Positions 51,086 to 60,502 are shown, numbered from the stretch's first letter. The stretch is DNA of 64,000 nt from Chthonomonadaceae bacterium (GCA_015709495.1 CP054189.1:2604001-2668000); one strand, 5' to 3'. Notes: generated from the sequence alone by a model not told the origin. Program-made: numbers and translations.

Positions 51086-53041
51086 CTAAGATGTCTCGAC
51101 GGCGCCTTCAAAAAAAGTCGCTTTCTCGTTCAGCGCGAGCGCCGCGGATATCCACTCGGAATGCGACCATGCCAAGGGGCTGACGCTGAGCGGCTCGCCG
51201 GTGTAGGGGTGAACCTGCTCGGGCAAGACCCCGGTGGGGGCGGCGACCTTCTGCGCCCACTTCATCAGATCGATCGCACTTGCGAGGTGATCGTCCGCGT
51301 CGAACAGCAGGTGGCACCTTGCAAGCCAGAGCGTGCAGATCACCCAAGGGTTGCCGGGAAGGTCGTGGCTGACCCGGAAGTAGTAGTCATCCTCGTACCG
51401 AGCGAGTCCGCCGACCTCGGTTCGAACCCAGAGCCGCTCTTCGATGGCTTGGAGAGTCGAATGCGCGAATTCGTGATGGGGAGCCACCAGCCCCACCAGA
51501 AGCAGCCACAGCGCCGATGCGTCGACCGTGGGGTCTGGCTTTCCGTCAGGGTCGAGCCGCCGAAGAAAACAGCCGCCGGAGGCGTCGAACATCCCCTGCA
51601 AAACCGCCGCGCGGATTTCGCTCGCCCCGGCCGCCCACCTCTCCGAGGACGCATCGCCCAACCGAAGCGCCCACGCGGAGGCTCGGTCGAGCGCCCAGAA
51701 AACGGTCGCGCATGTAAACGCATGGACTCCCAACCGCTCTTCCCAGAGATCGTAGCTGGGCAAGGGGAATCCGGTCTTGGGCGACCGAAAGCCGCAGAGA
51801 AATTCCGCTAGCGGCTTGGCGAGGGTTTGGAAGACCTCGAACTCCCGTTCGTCACCGGCTCGCCGTTCAAACCGGTCACACAGGCTCACCAGCGCGAGGG
51901 CAGTTTGATCGAGTTGCAGCGGTACGCCGTGCGGAAAAGTCTCGTTCCAAGGGTGCCATGACGCGCCCCACCTTCCGTCGGGGCGGTACTTCTGAAACAG
52001 GCCCGGCCGATCGGGCTGTACCACCGAAGCGAGGAACCGCACCCACCGCTCCGAGGGATCGCCCCAGCCCAGCGCGTCCAACGCCATGACCGTGAGCGAG
52101 CCGTCTCTGGGCCAGCTGTAGCTGTAATGCGCCCTCGCGGTCCTCATGATGTCGGAGTCGTTGGCCGCGATCACCGCACCCCCGGCATCGAGGTGCGTCC
52201 TCAGAACCTGAAGGCTTTGCAGCGTCGCCAGCCTCCACTCCTGAGGCAATGCGTGGATTTGGGCGAAGGCGGCGAGGTTGAGGTTTTCGGAAGCCGATCG
52301 GGCTTGGGCAAGCACCTCCAGGAGCGACGCCCCGGTGAGGCTTGCCGTTCTGCTCCGAACGTCCTCCAGGTCAGTTCCTGCAACGATCCACAACTCAAGC
52401 TCGGCGCTCTCGTTCGGGCCCAAACGAACGGCAAGCGATAAGGTGGAATCCACCGATCCTTGGCTGATGGGGTGGCCCGAAAGGTGGCCGTCTTCCGCGT
52501 CGCGCCAGGTGCCTTCGAACCCGCCGAAGTCCTTGATGCCAGTGGCGAACTCAAAGAGGCCGCCGTTGGACGATCGCCCGCCAAAAAGGAACCAGTGCGC
52601 GCCTTTGTAGTGAATCAACGCCTCGGAGACCGGATCGAAGAGGGCCGTGTCGCCGATTTCAGTTCCCGCGATGCGCAGGTCGTTGTGCTGAAAGAGGCGA
52701 ACCTCGCGCTCCTGCCCTGCCCGATTGAGGATCTTCAAGCAGCGGACGAACACCGGCTCAGCGGCGTGAACCGCCTCGCGCACCTCGACCGCGATTCGAA
52801 GTTCGCTCGACTCCAAGTGGGTGAGGCCACAGAGAGCGCTCGGATCGTACCGCTGGCGAACCTCCCAGCCTTCGTCGCCGACCCAACTCAGATTCTCCTC
52901 GCACCAAAACCCCCACCGGATGGCGTGGCCTGAGAGGTGGTTCGGGAGCCCGCACTGCGGGAAGTAAAGGTCGCGGATGCGGTGGCCCGCATCCAGGCAG
53001 AGGTGGAAGATTCCGTTTCCGAAGACGAGCGGGCGAGGCAT
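51086..53041 (-). CDS. Glycoside hydrolase family 15 (glucoamylase/trehalase-like)
   Basis: 651 aa. An N-terminal beta-sandwich domain (FGNGIFHLCLDAGHRIRDLYFP) is followed by the (alpha/alpha)6 GH15 barrel. YSWPRDGSLTVMALDALG carries the substrate-binding Arg-Asp, YDLWEERLGVHAFTC contains the general acid region, and LLPEQVHPYTGEPLSVSPLAWSHSEW carries the general base Glu. No signal peptide, so cytoplasmic, as are bacterial GH15 enzymes acting on imported or storage glucans. Products would be glucose, feeding a sugar kinase such as the ROK protein nearby, but there is no direct operon link. Confidence 0.92.
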   Translation of the reverse strand: MPRPLVFGNGIFHLCLDAGHRIRDLYFPQCGLPNHLSGHAIRWGFWCEENLSWVGDEGWEVRQRYDPSALCGLTHLESSELRIAVEVREAVHAAEPVFVRCLKILNRAGQEREVRLFQHNDLRIAGTEIGDTALFDPVSEALIHYKGAHWFLFGGRSSNGGLFEFATGIKDFGGFEGTWRDAEDGHLSGHPISQGSVDSTLSLAVRLGPNESAELELWIVAGTDLEDVRSRTASLTGASLLEVLAQARSASENLNLAAFAQIHALPQEWRLATLQSLQVLRTHLDAGGAVIAANDSDIMRTARAHYSYSWPRDGSLTVMALDALGWGDPSERWVRFLASVVQPDRPGLFQKYRPDGRWGASWHPWNETFPHGVPLQLDQTALALVSLCDRFERRAGDEREFEVFQTLAKPLAEFLCGFRSPKTGFPLPSYDLWEERLGVHAFTCATVFWALDRASAWALRLGDASSERWAAGASEIRAAVLQGMFDASGGCFLRRLDPDGKPDPTVDASALWLLLVGLVAPHHEFAHSTLQAIEERLWVRTEVGGLARYEDDYYFRVSHDLPGNPWVICTLWLARCHLLFDADDHLASAIDLMKWAQKVAAPTGVLPEQVHPYTGEPLSVSPLAWSHSEWISAALALNEKATFFEGAVETS

Positions 53042-53190
53042 AAAGCGTGGCTCCCAGTATGGCAGCGGCCGCAGCGTGGGTTTTGCGCCGGGCAGGCTGG
53101 CGGGGCCAAGAAATGTCGCTATTCCCTGGTAATTGTCTCGGTACCGGTCACAGATTCGGCGCGATTCGACAAGTACCTAATAGACTGATC

Positions 53191-53422
53191 TGCTTGTCGC
53201 CCCTCCATGCGAACGGATGGGGAATGATTGATGGGAAAGGAGCGCCTAGGAGGCTTCCGGTTCGGGCGAACCGAGGAAGCCGCGCTGTCCCGTCCCTTTG
53301 CATGGGGCGGCTGAAGTAGGTCGTTCGGCGTCGACTTCGGGTCCTCACGGCCCCCTTCGACGTCACAACTCAACTCACACCCGTATGATGGCCCCGACGA
53401 CCAAGTTGTCGGGGCGCCTTTT
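53191..53422 (+). ncRNA. Structured RNA ending in an intrinsic terminator (candidate)
   Basis: The intergenic stretch 53042-53445 is gene-free but richly structured. In order on the plus strand: a hairpin at 53203-53222; a bulged 13-bp stem at 53252-53281 (GGCTTC..GAAGCC with inner CGGTTCG/CGAACCG); a stem at 53290-53310; an 8-bp stem at 53327-53364; then a terminator at 53391-53415 (11 bp, loop CAA) followed by TTTT at 53419-53422. A promoter TTCGGC-17-TAATAG would start near 53191. It could be an independent RNA or a leader of the NamZ gene. No known Rfam class was recognised by eye. Confidence 0.5.
53391..53422 (+). terminator. Intrinsic terminator before NamZ gene
   Basis: GCCCCGACGAC (53391-53401) pairs with GTTGTCGGGGC (53405-53415; one G-U), then GCC-TTTT. 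Strongest canonical terminator in the window. It ends whatever is transcribed from 53191, 24 bases before the NamZ start codon. Confidence 0.85.
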
Positions 53423-53445
53423 CCGTAAGCGGATATCATGGAGGC

Positions 53446-54633
53446 ATGGTATTTGCGAGCGTTATGTTGTCAGCGTTGTCGATAGGTCAGGCGCCTGCCG
53501 TGCTTAGCGGCGTCGACGTGCTCGAACGGTCGGGTTTTCAGGCCCTCATCGGCCGTAACGTCGCGCTCATCACCAACCACACCGGGAAGACCGCGGACGG
53601 CCGGTCGACCGTGGATGTTCTCTTCGAGGCGCTGGGGGGCCGACTCAAGGCTCTGTTCGCGCCCGAGCACGGCATCCGAGGGGACCTGGACGAGCGCATC
53701 CCCGACGGAAAGGACCCCCGCACCGGGTTGCCTGTTTACTCCCTCTATAACCCTGGGACGGGCGAGCAGAGGTACCAACCCACCTCGGCGCAGCTCGAAG
53801 GCGTGGATACGCTCGTGTTCGACATTCAAGACATCGGGGCGAGGTTCTACACGTACGTAGGGACCCTTGGATATGCCATGAAAGCCGCCGCTTCGCGCGG
53901 GATTCGGGTGGTCGTTCTCGATCGGCCGAACCCTATCGGTGGACAAAAGGTCGAGGGCCCTGTGGCCGACAAGGAGCGCTTGGGGCTCACGGCCTTCCAC
54001 CCGATCCCAGTCCGGCACGGCATGACCGCCGGGGAACTTGCAGGGCTGTTCAAGGATGAACTGAAGCTGAACGTCGAGATCCAGGTGATCTGGTGCGAGG
54101 GTTGGCGAAGGGATATGTGGTGGGACCAAACGGGTCTTACTTGGGTCAACCCTTCTCCCAACATGAGATCGGTCACGCAGGCCACGCTTTATCCCGGCAT
54201 TTGCTTGGTCGAAGCGACCAACGTATCGGTGGGCCGGGGAACCGACACGCCTTTCGAGTGGGTAGGCGCGCCTTGGCTCGACGGCCCGAAAATCGCGAAT
54301 GCGCTCAACGCTCGCAAGATTCCGGGCGTTCGCTTCTATCCCGTGCGGTTTCGACCTAATGCAAGCAAGCACGAGGGCGTGGACTGCGGCGGCGTGGCCT
54401 TCCTGGTGACGGAGCGAGACAAGCTCGATGCGGTTCGCGTGGGGTGTGAACTTGCCCACGCGCTGAAGACCGCGCACCCGGAATGGGACACCTCGCGCCT
54501 CGTTAATTTGCTCCAAAACAGCCAAGCGGCGGCCACCGTGTTGGAATCAGGGTACGAGGCCGCCTACCGCCAATGGAAGGCTGGGCTGGACGAATTCGTC
54601 CAACGCCGCAAGAAATACCTTCATTACCGGTGA
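53446..54633 (+). CDS. namZ: DUF1343 protein, NamZ-like exo-beta-N-acetylmuramidase (GH171)
   Basis: 395 aa. A short hydrophobic N-terminus (VFASVMLSALSIGQ) may be a signal. The DUF1343 core follows: GRNVALITNHTGKT, LKALFAPEHGIRGDL, FDIQDIGARFYTYVGTL, VVLDRPNPIGG, PIPVRHGMTAGELA, WVNPSPNMRSVTQATLYPGICLVEATNVSVGRGTDTPFEW. Characterised NamZ from Bacillus removes terminal MurNAc from peptidoglycan fragments, so a cell-wall recycling role is expected. A TATCAT box six bases before the start and GGAGG immediately upstream are both present. Confidence 0.9.
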   Translation: MVFASVMLSALSIGQAPAVLSGVDVLERSGFQALIGRNVALITNHTGKTADGRSTVDVLFEALGGRLKALFAPEHGIRGDLDERIPDGKDPRTGLPVYSLYNPGTGEQRYQPTSAQLEGVDTLVFDIQDIGARFYTYVGTLGYAMKAAASRGIRVVVLDRPNPIGGQKVEGPVADKERLGLTAFHPIPVRHGMTAGELAGLFKDELKLNVEIQVIWCEGWRRDMWWDQTGLTWVNPSPNMRSVTQATLYPGICLVEATNVSVGRGTDTPFEWVGAPWLDGPKIANALNARKIPGVRFYPVRFRPNASKHEGVDCGGVAFLVTERDKLDAVRVGCELAHALKTAHPEWDTSRLVNLLQNSQAAATVLESGYEAAYRQWKAGLDEFVQRRKKYLHYR

Positions 54634-54681
54634 ATCTCGTTTCCCGAGAGGACTTTCGCCGTAAACTGAATTGGGAAAGCC

Positions 54682-55473
54682 TTGATTGAGTCCATTCGCC
54701 GATTGATCCAGCCCAAACGTCCGTACTTGGCCCATGTCGAGTATTGGGTGTATTTACCGGAGACGAAACTCCCTCCTCAGGACATCCTGCTGGGGCGGCT
54801 GCTCAGAAGCAGTCCGTTTCGCGTGGGAGAGGAGCCTGCGGTCGGTCCCCAAGAGGCACTGCTTTTCAGCGACATCCGGCTTCATACAGCGCTTTGCCTT
54901 AGGTCCAAGAACCCGCATCTCTTCCGGCCCGACTTGTTCAGCGATCACGTGGAACCCAGCGAGGACTCGCTGCGGAGTCTTTCCTCGGCGCAGGCCATCG
55001 CCAAACTCAGGTTCGTGTCCGAGGAGCCGCTGCAAGGCCGCAGGCACTTGAGGTTTCTGCCCCACCTTGCCGAAGCGGTCGCGTATTACGGGAAGGCCGA
55101 GACTCTCTTCGACGTTCAGGCCGAGCGGCTGGCCGGGTTGGAGTCGTTTCGGGCGCAACTCGACTGCGATCCTGAGGCCGAGGGGCATGGATTCCACGCG
55201 AGGTCGGCGTGGTGCCAAGAAGAAACCGGAGGCCGAGCAGTTACGCGGGGACTGCGGAAGGTCGGCCTCCCCGAAATCGAGACTCCGCTGTGCGATCGGG
55301 AGGTCAGGTCCGTCTTGACGAACCTGCTCGACGCCGCCATCGAGCAAGTATGGAGCTACGAATCGCTCCCGGATGAGCTAGAAGTCTCTCACTTCGGCGA
55401 CGAGTACCGTCTCAAGCTCGCGCACGGCAAATCCACCTCGACCTGCCGAGTCTTGCGCAAGGACCCCGTTTGA
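54682..55473 (+). CDS. Hypothetical protein
   Basis: 263 aa reading from TTG at 54682, since no ATG occurs in frame before conserved-looking sequence. It is an Arg/Leu/Glu-rich soluble protein with mixed helix and strand content (RRLIQPKRPYLAHVEYWVYLPE, IAKLRFVSEEPLQGRRHLRFLPHLAEAVAYYG, EIETPLCDREVRSVLTNLLDAAIEQV). No recognised domain, signal peptide or membrane segment. It follows NamZ by 48 bases and precedes a convergent exported protein. Confidence 0.65.
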   Translation: MIESIRRLIQPKRPYLAHVEYWVYLPETKLPPQDILLGRLLRSSPFRVGEEPAVGPQEALLFSDIRLHTALCLRSKNPHLFRPDLFSDHVEPSEDSLRSLSSAQAIAKLRFVSEEPLQGRRHLRFLPHLAEAVAYYGKAETLFDVQAERLAGLESFRAQLDCDPEAEGHGFHARSAWCQEETGGRAVTRGLRKVGLPEIETPLCDREVRSVLTNLLDAAIEQVWSYESLPDELEVSHFGDEYRLKLAHGKSTSTCRVLRKDPV

Positions 55474-55485
55474 GGGGGGCCCCGC

Positions 55486-56331
55486 TCACTTCTTCAGCTT
55501 CATCTCCTGCTTCATCGTGCCTTCCATGTTCATCGTCATGCCCATATCGATCAGTTCGGTAACTTGACTCGATGTCGCGTTCAGTTCGGAAGAAACGAGT
55601 TTGCCGGTTTCCTTCGCCAGATAGGTCTTCCCCGTAAGAGCCACCTTGCCCGTGACTTTGGCGTTCATGCCTTGCATCGCGTCGGCCGCGCCCTCCATTT
55701 TCGAGGTGTCGATGTCGATGTCGATCTCGCCTTTGATCGCGATCTCCCATACGGCAAGTCCGTCGCGAACCTGCTCGCCTAAGAGCGTGGCGTTTAGCTT
55801 CGCGGGCTTGTTCGAAGGCATGGCGGGATTCGGGGGCACCGTGACCTCCCACGAATCACCTACCTTGACGGGCCCCTCGGGGAGTTCGATGCCCATGTTG
55901 AACGACGACATCGAACCGGTGGCCATCGCGAACATCGCGTTGCTCGACTGGCTCTTTACGTCCGAAATGCGATACCTGTCGTCGATTTTCCCGGTAACGA
56001 TCATCTCGCGGTCCATTCCCGGCATCGCTCCCATGTCGCCCATATCGGATTCGAACTGCATGTCCGAAGTAATGAACTCAATCGCGAACTTGCCAGACTC
56101 CGCGTCCTTTTTTCCGACCTTGATCGTGTACTTCATCGAACCCATGAAATTGACCGACTGCGAGCCCATTCCGGGGACGTCGATCGTCGTGTCGCCCGTC
56201 ATCTTCACCTCGTACACATCACTGGAATCTTCGGCTAGTTTGAGCCTGAGCAATTGGCCCTGCGAAAGCGCGAAGCCCGTCGCGACGGCGATGGCGAGCC
56301 CGAAAACGGCGACTCTTGAAATAGCGTTCAT
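55486..56331 (-). CDS. Exported protein, DUF6263-like
   Basis: 281 aa with a Sec signal peptide (residues about 1-24, cut near ALSQ-G). The mature part is Met/Asp/Gly-rich with repeated beta elements (GDTTIDVPGMGSQSVNFMGSMKYTIKVG; GEIDIDIDTSKMEGAADAMQGM; KVTGKVALTGKTYLAKETGKL), resembling DUF6263, a bacterial extracytoplasmic family of unknown role. The start has AAGGAG upstream. It is divergent from the CapA-like gene. Confidence 0.7.
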   Translation of the reverse strand: MNAISRVAVFGLAIAVATGFALSQGQLLRLKLAEDSSDVYEVKMTGDTTIDVPGMGSQSVNFMGSMKYTIKVGKKDAESGKFAIEFITSDMQFESDMGDMGAMPGMDREMIVTGKIDDRYRISDVKSQSSNAMFAMATGSMSSFNMGIELPEGPVKVGDSWEVTVPPNPAMPSNKPAKLNATLLGEQVRDGLAVWEIAIKGEIDIDIDTSKMEGAADAMQGMNAKVTGKVALTGKTYLAKETGKLVSSELNATSSQVTELIDMGMTMNMEGTMKQEMKLKK

Positions 56332-56438
56332 AGCAACTCCTTCAACGGCTGAACATAGTTACTTCCGATGACAGGGAAAAGTTTCGGTTTCGGGTCGACC
56401 GTTTCTGAGTTTTGGGATATTCTCTCGCGAACGCCATC

Positions 56439-57470
56439 ATGCTCCTCGCAGTCGCCGCTACTCTACTCCAGCCCACTTGGACGCTCCTCCTCGGCGGTGA
56501 CGTAATGCTGAACGGTATCGACCCCGAGTCGCGGCCCCTGCAGTTCATTGCGGCGTACACTCGGTCTGCGGACCTATCGATCCTCAACCTCGAAATTCCG
56601 TTGACCACGGCCCAGACCGCGACGGCTCGAAAGACCCCGACGCAGCTCAAGGCCAAGACTCAGTTCGTGCTGAAAGCCCATCCCCACCACATCGGGTCGC
56701 TTTGGGGAGCGGGGATCGACGCAGTTACGCTGGGCAACAACCACGCGATGGATTACGGCCCCGCCGGGCTGACTGAAATGACCGGACTCCTAACGGGGAG
56801 GTCGATCGCCTTCGCCGGAGCGGGCGTCAACGCCGTAGCGGCCTCGTCTCCAGCTTCGCTCAGCGTTCGAGGGATGCGGGTCGCCCTCCTCTCGATGCTC
56901 GCCTTCAAGACCCAGACCGCCCTCCATACCTGCTGGCCGGCGACCGACGAGGAGCCTGGAATCGCTACCCTTTACCTGGCCGGGGTGATCGGCGAGAACG
57001 CGAAGGAACGCGTGCGGCAGGTGGTGAGCGCGGCGAAAAAGGAGGCGGACTTTCTGATCGTGGCGTTACATTGGGGCGTTGAAAAGAAGAGCGTGCCCGA
57101 CAGTTATCAGGTGAGCCTTGGGCGGGCGTTCATCGAAGCGGGCGCGGACCTGGTCGTGGGCCACCACCCCCACGTCCTTCAAGGGGGAGAGGTTTACTCG
57201 GGACGGCCGATCCTCTACTCCTTGGGGAACCTGGTTTCTCCAAGGCCAGGAAGTACGGCGCTCTTCCAACTCACGTTTCAAGGAACGGATTTGAGATCCG
57301 TCGCCGTGCTGCCCTGTGAGATTCGAGAGGGAAAGGTCAGGCCTCTTCCGGATCCCCGTAATCGGCAGGCTCTTTCAAGCTTCCGTCAGTTGGGAGAGAC
57401 GCTTCGCAAGCGGTTTCCCTCCAAGAACTCGGCTGCGCTCGATGTGGAGAACGTGCAAGGACCCCCTTAG
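56439..57470 (+). CDS. CapA-like metallophosphatase
   Basis: 343 aa from ATG at 56439, with a short hydrophobic leader (MLLAVAATLLQPTWT). The CapA/PgsA fold follows: LLLGGDVMLNG, ILNLEIPLT, GIDAVTLGNNHAMDYG, LLSMLAFKT, IVALHWGVEK, GADLVVGHHPHVLQGGEVY and YSLGNLV. These place conserved Asp, Asn and His metal ligands in the expected order for the calcineurin-like phosphoesterase superfamily. PgsA members help export or synthesise poly-gamma-glutamate, but many CapA homologues are stand-alone phosphatases; no pgsBC genes are adjacent. It precedes the class III aminotransferase by 42 bases on the same strand. Confidence 0.85.
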   Translation: MLLAVAATLLQPTWTLLLGGDVMLNGIDPESRPLQFIAAYTRSADLSILNLEIPLTTAQTATARKTPTQLKAKTQFVLKAHPHHIGSLWGAGIDAVTLGNNHAMDYGPAGLTEMTGLLTGRSIAFAGAGVNAVAASSPASLSVRGMRVALLSMLAFKTQTALHTCWPATDEEPGIATLYLAGVIGENAKERVRQVVSAAKKEADFLIVALHWGVEKKSVPDSYQVSLGRAFIEAGADLVVGHHPHVLQGGEVYSGRPILYSLGNLVSPRPGSTALFQLTFQGTDLRSVAVLPCEIREGKVRPLPDPRNRQALSSFRQLGETLRKRFPSKNSAALDVENVQGPP

Positions 57471-57512
57471 GGCCCACTGCTCGGTTGCGAGCGCACGGCT
57501 ATACTGGCATCC

Positions 57513-58772
57513 ATGAACCCTGACGCATTGGCTCAGCGCGTACACGAGGATTACGCTCGCTTTCTCAATCCGTGGCTCGGCAAGCTTATGGCGTTCGCGG
57601 GCTTTGGCGTCGAGGCCTCAGCTAGCGGATGCCTCATCACCGACCACGAAGGGCGTGAGTTTATCGACTGCCTGGGCGGGTACGGGGTCTTCTCGCTGGG
57701 GCATCGGCACCCGAAGGTGGTCGAAGCCGTCAAGAAGCAGCTCGACCTCATGCCGCTCAGCGGCAAGGCCTTCTTCAGCGAACCGCAATCGGTGTTGGCG
57801 CGCAAGCTTGCGGAGATCGCGCCGGGAGACCTCCAGTACACCTTCTTTTCGAACTCGGGCACCGAAGCCGCCGAAGCCGCGCTGAAGTTCTCCAAGGCCG
57901 CCACTGGGCGGGCGAAAGTCGTCAGCACTGTGGGCGGCTATCACGGGAAGACCATCGGATCGCTTTCGGCGACGGGCCGTGAGAAATACCGCACCTCGTT
58001 CGAGCCGCTGATGCCGGGAGTCGAGTTCATCGCTTATGGCGACGCCCAAGCAGCGGCGGAGGCCATCGACGAGTCCACCGCTTGCATGATCGTCGAGCCG
58101 ATTCAAGGCGAAGGGGGCATCGTCGTTCCGCCCGCGGGATACCTAAGAGACCTTCAGTCCATTTGCCGCAAGAAGGGCGCCCTACTCGTGTTCGACGAAG
58201 TTCAGTCGGGGCTGGGGCGGACCGGCAAGATGTTCGGGTGTGAGCATGACGGGGTCGCTCCCGACCTGATGACCCTTGCGAAATCGCTGGGGGGCGGCGT
58301 GATGCCAATCGGCGCGACGATGGGCACGGAAGAAGTCTGGGAAAAGGTGTTCTCGAAGAATCCGCTTCTGCACACGAGCACGTTCGGCGGGAATCCGGTG
58401 GCGTGCGCAGCGGGGATTGCGGCGCTCGAAGTCATTGAAGAAGAAGGGCTGTGCGAAGCGGCGCAGGTCCAGGGGGCAAAGCTGAAGGCCGGACTCGAAT
58501 CGGTTCGGCGGTCGCACCCGGACTGGATCACCGAAGTACGGGGCATCGGGCTCATGCTGGGGGTCGAGTTCTCAATGGACGAGGTAGGCGAACTCACGGT
58601 CGCGCAGATGATGAAGCGGGGAGTCTGCGCCGCCTATACGCTGAATAACCCTCGTGTGATTCGATTCGAGCCACCGCTGATCATTCAGGATTCGATGATC
58701 GAGCAGGCAGTGGAGGCGTTTGGGGGCGCCGTCAACGAGACCGTCGAGATGTTGGCGGCCTTAGTCTCGTAG
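57513..58772 (+). CDS. Class III aminotransferase (putrescine/ornithine aminotransferase-like)
   Basis: 419 aa PLP enzyme. FIDCLGGYGVFSLGHRHPKVVEAV, FFSNSGTEAAEAALK (PLP-phosphate site), STVGGYHGKTIGSLSATG, VEPIQGEGGIVVPP, LLVFDEVQSGLGRTGKMF and the Schiff-base lysine in TLAKSLGGGVMP are all in place. The closest pattern is putrescine- or acetylornithine-type aminotransferases; the substrate is not certain. Start: ATG at 57513 with TATACT seven bases before it (57500-57505) and no Shine-Dalgarno, a clear leaderless candidate. Confidence 0.93.
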   Translation: MNPDALAQRVHEDYARFLNPWLGKLMAFAGFGVEASASGCLITDHEGREFIDCLGGYGVFSLGHRHPKVVEAVKKQLDLMPLSGKAFFSEPQSVLARKLAEIAPGDLQYTFFSNSGTEAAEAALKFSKAATGRAKVVSTVGGYHGKTIGSLSATGREKYRTSFEPLMPGVEFIAYGDAQAAAEAIDESTACMIVEPIQGEGGIVVPPAGYLRDLQSICRKKGALLVFDEVQSGLGRTGKMFGCEHDGVAPDLMTLAKSLGGGVMPIGATMGTEEVWEKVFSKNPLLHTSTFGGNPVACAAGIAALEVIEEEGLCEAAQVQGAKLKAGLESVRRSHPDWITEVRGIGLMLGVEFSMDEVGELTVAQMMKRGVCAAYTLNNPRVIRFEPPLIIQDSMIEQAVEAFGGAVNETVEMLAALVS

Positions 58773-58800
58773 GCGAGAAGACTGCTACAATAGCCTACGC

Positions 58801-59568
58801 ATGAAGCGGCTACTCGGTCAGCCTTACGCAGAACTCGGCGGCGTACGGCTCTACTATGACCTTTTTCTCCCCGAAGGCCCCGGCCCGTTCCCGGTGGTGA
58901 TCGCCATTCACGGAGGGGGCTGGATTTCTGGCGAGCGCAGCAATATGCACGACGTCGCCCCCCCGCTCTGTTCCCACGGGATCGCGGTGGCGTGTCCGGA
59001 TTACCGGCTCGCCCCACTGAACCCGTTTCCCGCTGCCGTCGAGGACGTTCAATCGTTCGCTATATACCTGCGGGCGGCCTCCGTGGACCTTGGATTGAAG
59101 CCCGACCGCGTGGGTACGATGGGAGTCAGCGCGGGAGGGCATCTCGCAGCGATGCTCACGCTCGCCGGACCGGTGATCGAAGCCGAAGACGATTGCAGGG
59201 CTAACGCGGGGTTTTCGATTTGCCCGCTCACGGACCTTTCCGAACCCTACGAAAAGCACTTCCCCATCAGTCATTCGTTCATCGAGCAGTTCATGGGCGG
59301 GCCGTACGAAGGGCGGGAAGACCTTTACCGCTCGGCCAGCCCGCTGGCGCACGTGTCGCCAGGATGCCCGCCGCTGGCGTTAGTCCACGGTTCCGAGGAT
59401 GACATCGTGCCCTTTGCGCAAAGCGAGGCGCTCTATGCGGCCCTCCAAGGCGCAGGGTGCGAGTCGGAGTTCCATCCTTTACCAGGTGAAGGCCACGGGT
59501 TCTCACTCCAAGGGTGGAGTAAGATCGAAGGCTGGCTCTGCGACTTCTTCCAGCGAAGGCTGGGCTAA
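58801..59568 (+). CDS. Alpha/beta hydrolase (HSL-type esterase)
   Basis: 255 aa. The oxyanion motif IHGGGWISGE near residue 40, the nucleophile elbow MGVSAGGH near residue 120, and Asp (GSEDDIVP) and His (GEGHGFS) of the triad identify an HSL-family esterase or lipase. The cap region is short. No signal peptide. A TACAAT box (58786-58791) is nine bases before the ATG, so it too may be leaderless. It ends 4 bases before the convergent UbiA stop. Confidence 0.9.
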   Translation: MKRLLGQPYAELGGVRLYYDLFLPEGPGPFPVVIAIHGGGWISGERSNMHDVAPPLCSHGIAVACPDYRLAPLNPFPAAVEDVQSFAIYLRAASVDLGLKPDRVGTMGVSAGGHLAAMLTLAGPVIEAEDDCRANAGFSICPLTDLSEPYEKHFPISHSFIEQFMGGPYEGREDLYRSASPLAHVSPGCPPLALVHGSEDDIVPFAQSEALYAALQGAGCESEFHPLPGEGHGFSLQGWSKIEGWLCDFFQRRLG

Positions 59569-59571
59569 GGT

Positions 59572-60459
59572 TTACGCGACGAGCGCTTCGGCCAGCGCGA
59601 AAAGGAACACACCGATCGAAACGTATCCGTTCAGGGTGAAGAACGCCATATCGACCCGCGAGAGGTCGTCGTGGCGGACGAGGCTCTGTTCGTACGCGAG
59701 CAAGAAGGCGGCAGCGGCAACCCCGACGTAAAACAGCGGTCCGCTCCCGTTCAGGAACCCTGCGAGCGTCAGAAGGCCGAGGGTGAGAAGATGGCAAAGC
59801 CGGCTCACCCCGAGCGCTCGGCGGCCTCCAAGCGACTCGGCCAGCGATCTGAGTCCTTGCTCACGGTCGAAGCTCTCGTCCTGCAGCGAGTAAATGATGT
59901 CGAAGCCTGCCGTCCAGAACATCACCGTTCCGCAAAGCACGACCGGCGCCCAATCGAGCGAACCCGTCACCCCAACCCAAGCTGCGGCGGGGGCGATCCC
60001 CAGGCTCAGCCCCAAGACGAAGTGACTGAGAGGGGTAACGCGCTTGGTCAGGCTGTATCCGAGGATCACCGCAAGGGCAACGGGACTGAGCGCGAGCGCG
60101 AGCGAATTGAGCATCCCTGCGCTCAAGAAGAACAGCGCGACGCTGGCAAAGAGGAACAGGTTCGCCTGTCGGAGCTGCAGAAGTCCCGCGGGGAGGGCTC
60201 GCATTCGCGTTCTTGGGTTGAGGGCGTCGATGTGCCGGTCGGCGATCCGGTTAAAGGCCATCGCCGCGCTACGCGCCGACACCATCGCCGCAACGATCCA
60301 GCCCAACGTCCAACCCCCAGGCCAATACGCGCCAGAATGCGCGAACGATCCCCACATCATCCCGATCATCGCGAAAGGCAGAGCGAACACCGAGTGCTCG
60401 ACCTTGATCATTTCGAGGTAGACGCGGAACGCGCGCAAGCCCGAAGCTGCTTGGGCCAT
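59572..60459 (-). CDS. UbiA-family prenyltransferase (futalosine-type menaquinone pathway MqnP-like)
   Basis: 295 aa, about eight membrane helices. The two Asp-rich motifs NRIADRHIDALNPRT (first) and DIIYSLQDESFDREQGL (second) bind the prenyl diphosphate. The chain is a little long and the second motif is of the 4-hydroxybenzoate type. In organisms using the futalosine pathway this protein (MqnP) prenylates 1,4-dihydroxy-6-naphthoate. Start: ATG at 60459 with TAGAAT seven bases upstream (60467-60472), leaderless. No other menaquinone gene is nearby, so UbiA versus MqnP stays open. Confidence 0.85.
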   Translation of the reverse strand: MAQAASGLRAFRVYLEMIKVEHSVFALPFAMIGMMWGSFAHSGAYWPGGWTLGWIVAAMVSARSAAMAFNRIADRHIDALNPRTRMRALPAGLLQLRQANLFLFASVALFFLSAGMLNSLALALSPVALAVILGYSLTKRVTPLSHFVLGLSLGIAPAAAWVGVTGSLDWAPVVLCGTVMFWTAGFDIIYSLQDESFDREQGLRSLAESLGGRRALGVSRLCHLLTLGLLTLAGFLNGSGPLFYVGVAAAAFLLAYEQSLVRHDDLSRVDMAFFTLNGYVSIGVFLFALAEALVA

Positions 60460-60502
60460 GAATCTGATTCTACCGGCTTGGTTGCAAGGTTGGGATGGCC
60501 CG

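Noticed and set aside
53470-54525. A 351-codon minus-strand frame opposite the NamZ-like gene
   Set aside because: Arg/His/Pro-rich composition and no motifs; the plus strand encodes the DUF1343 protein.
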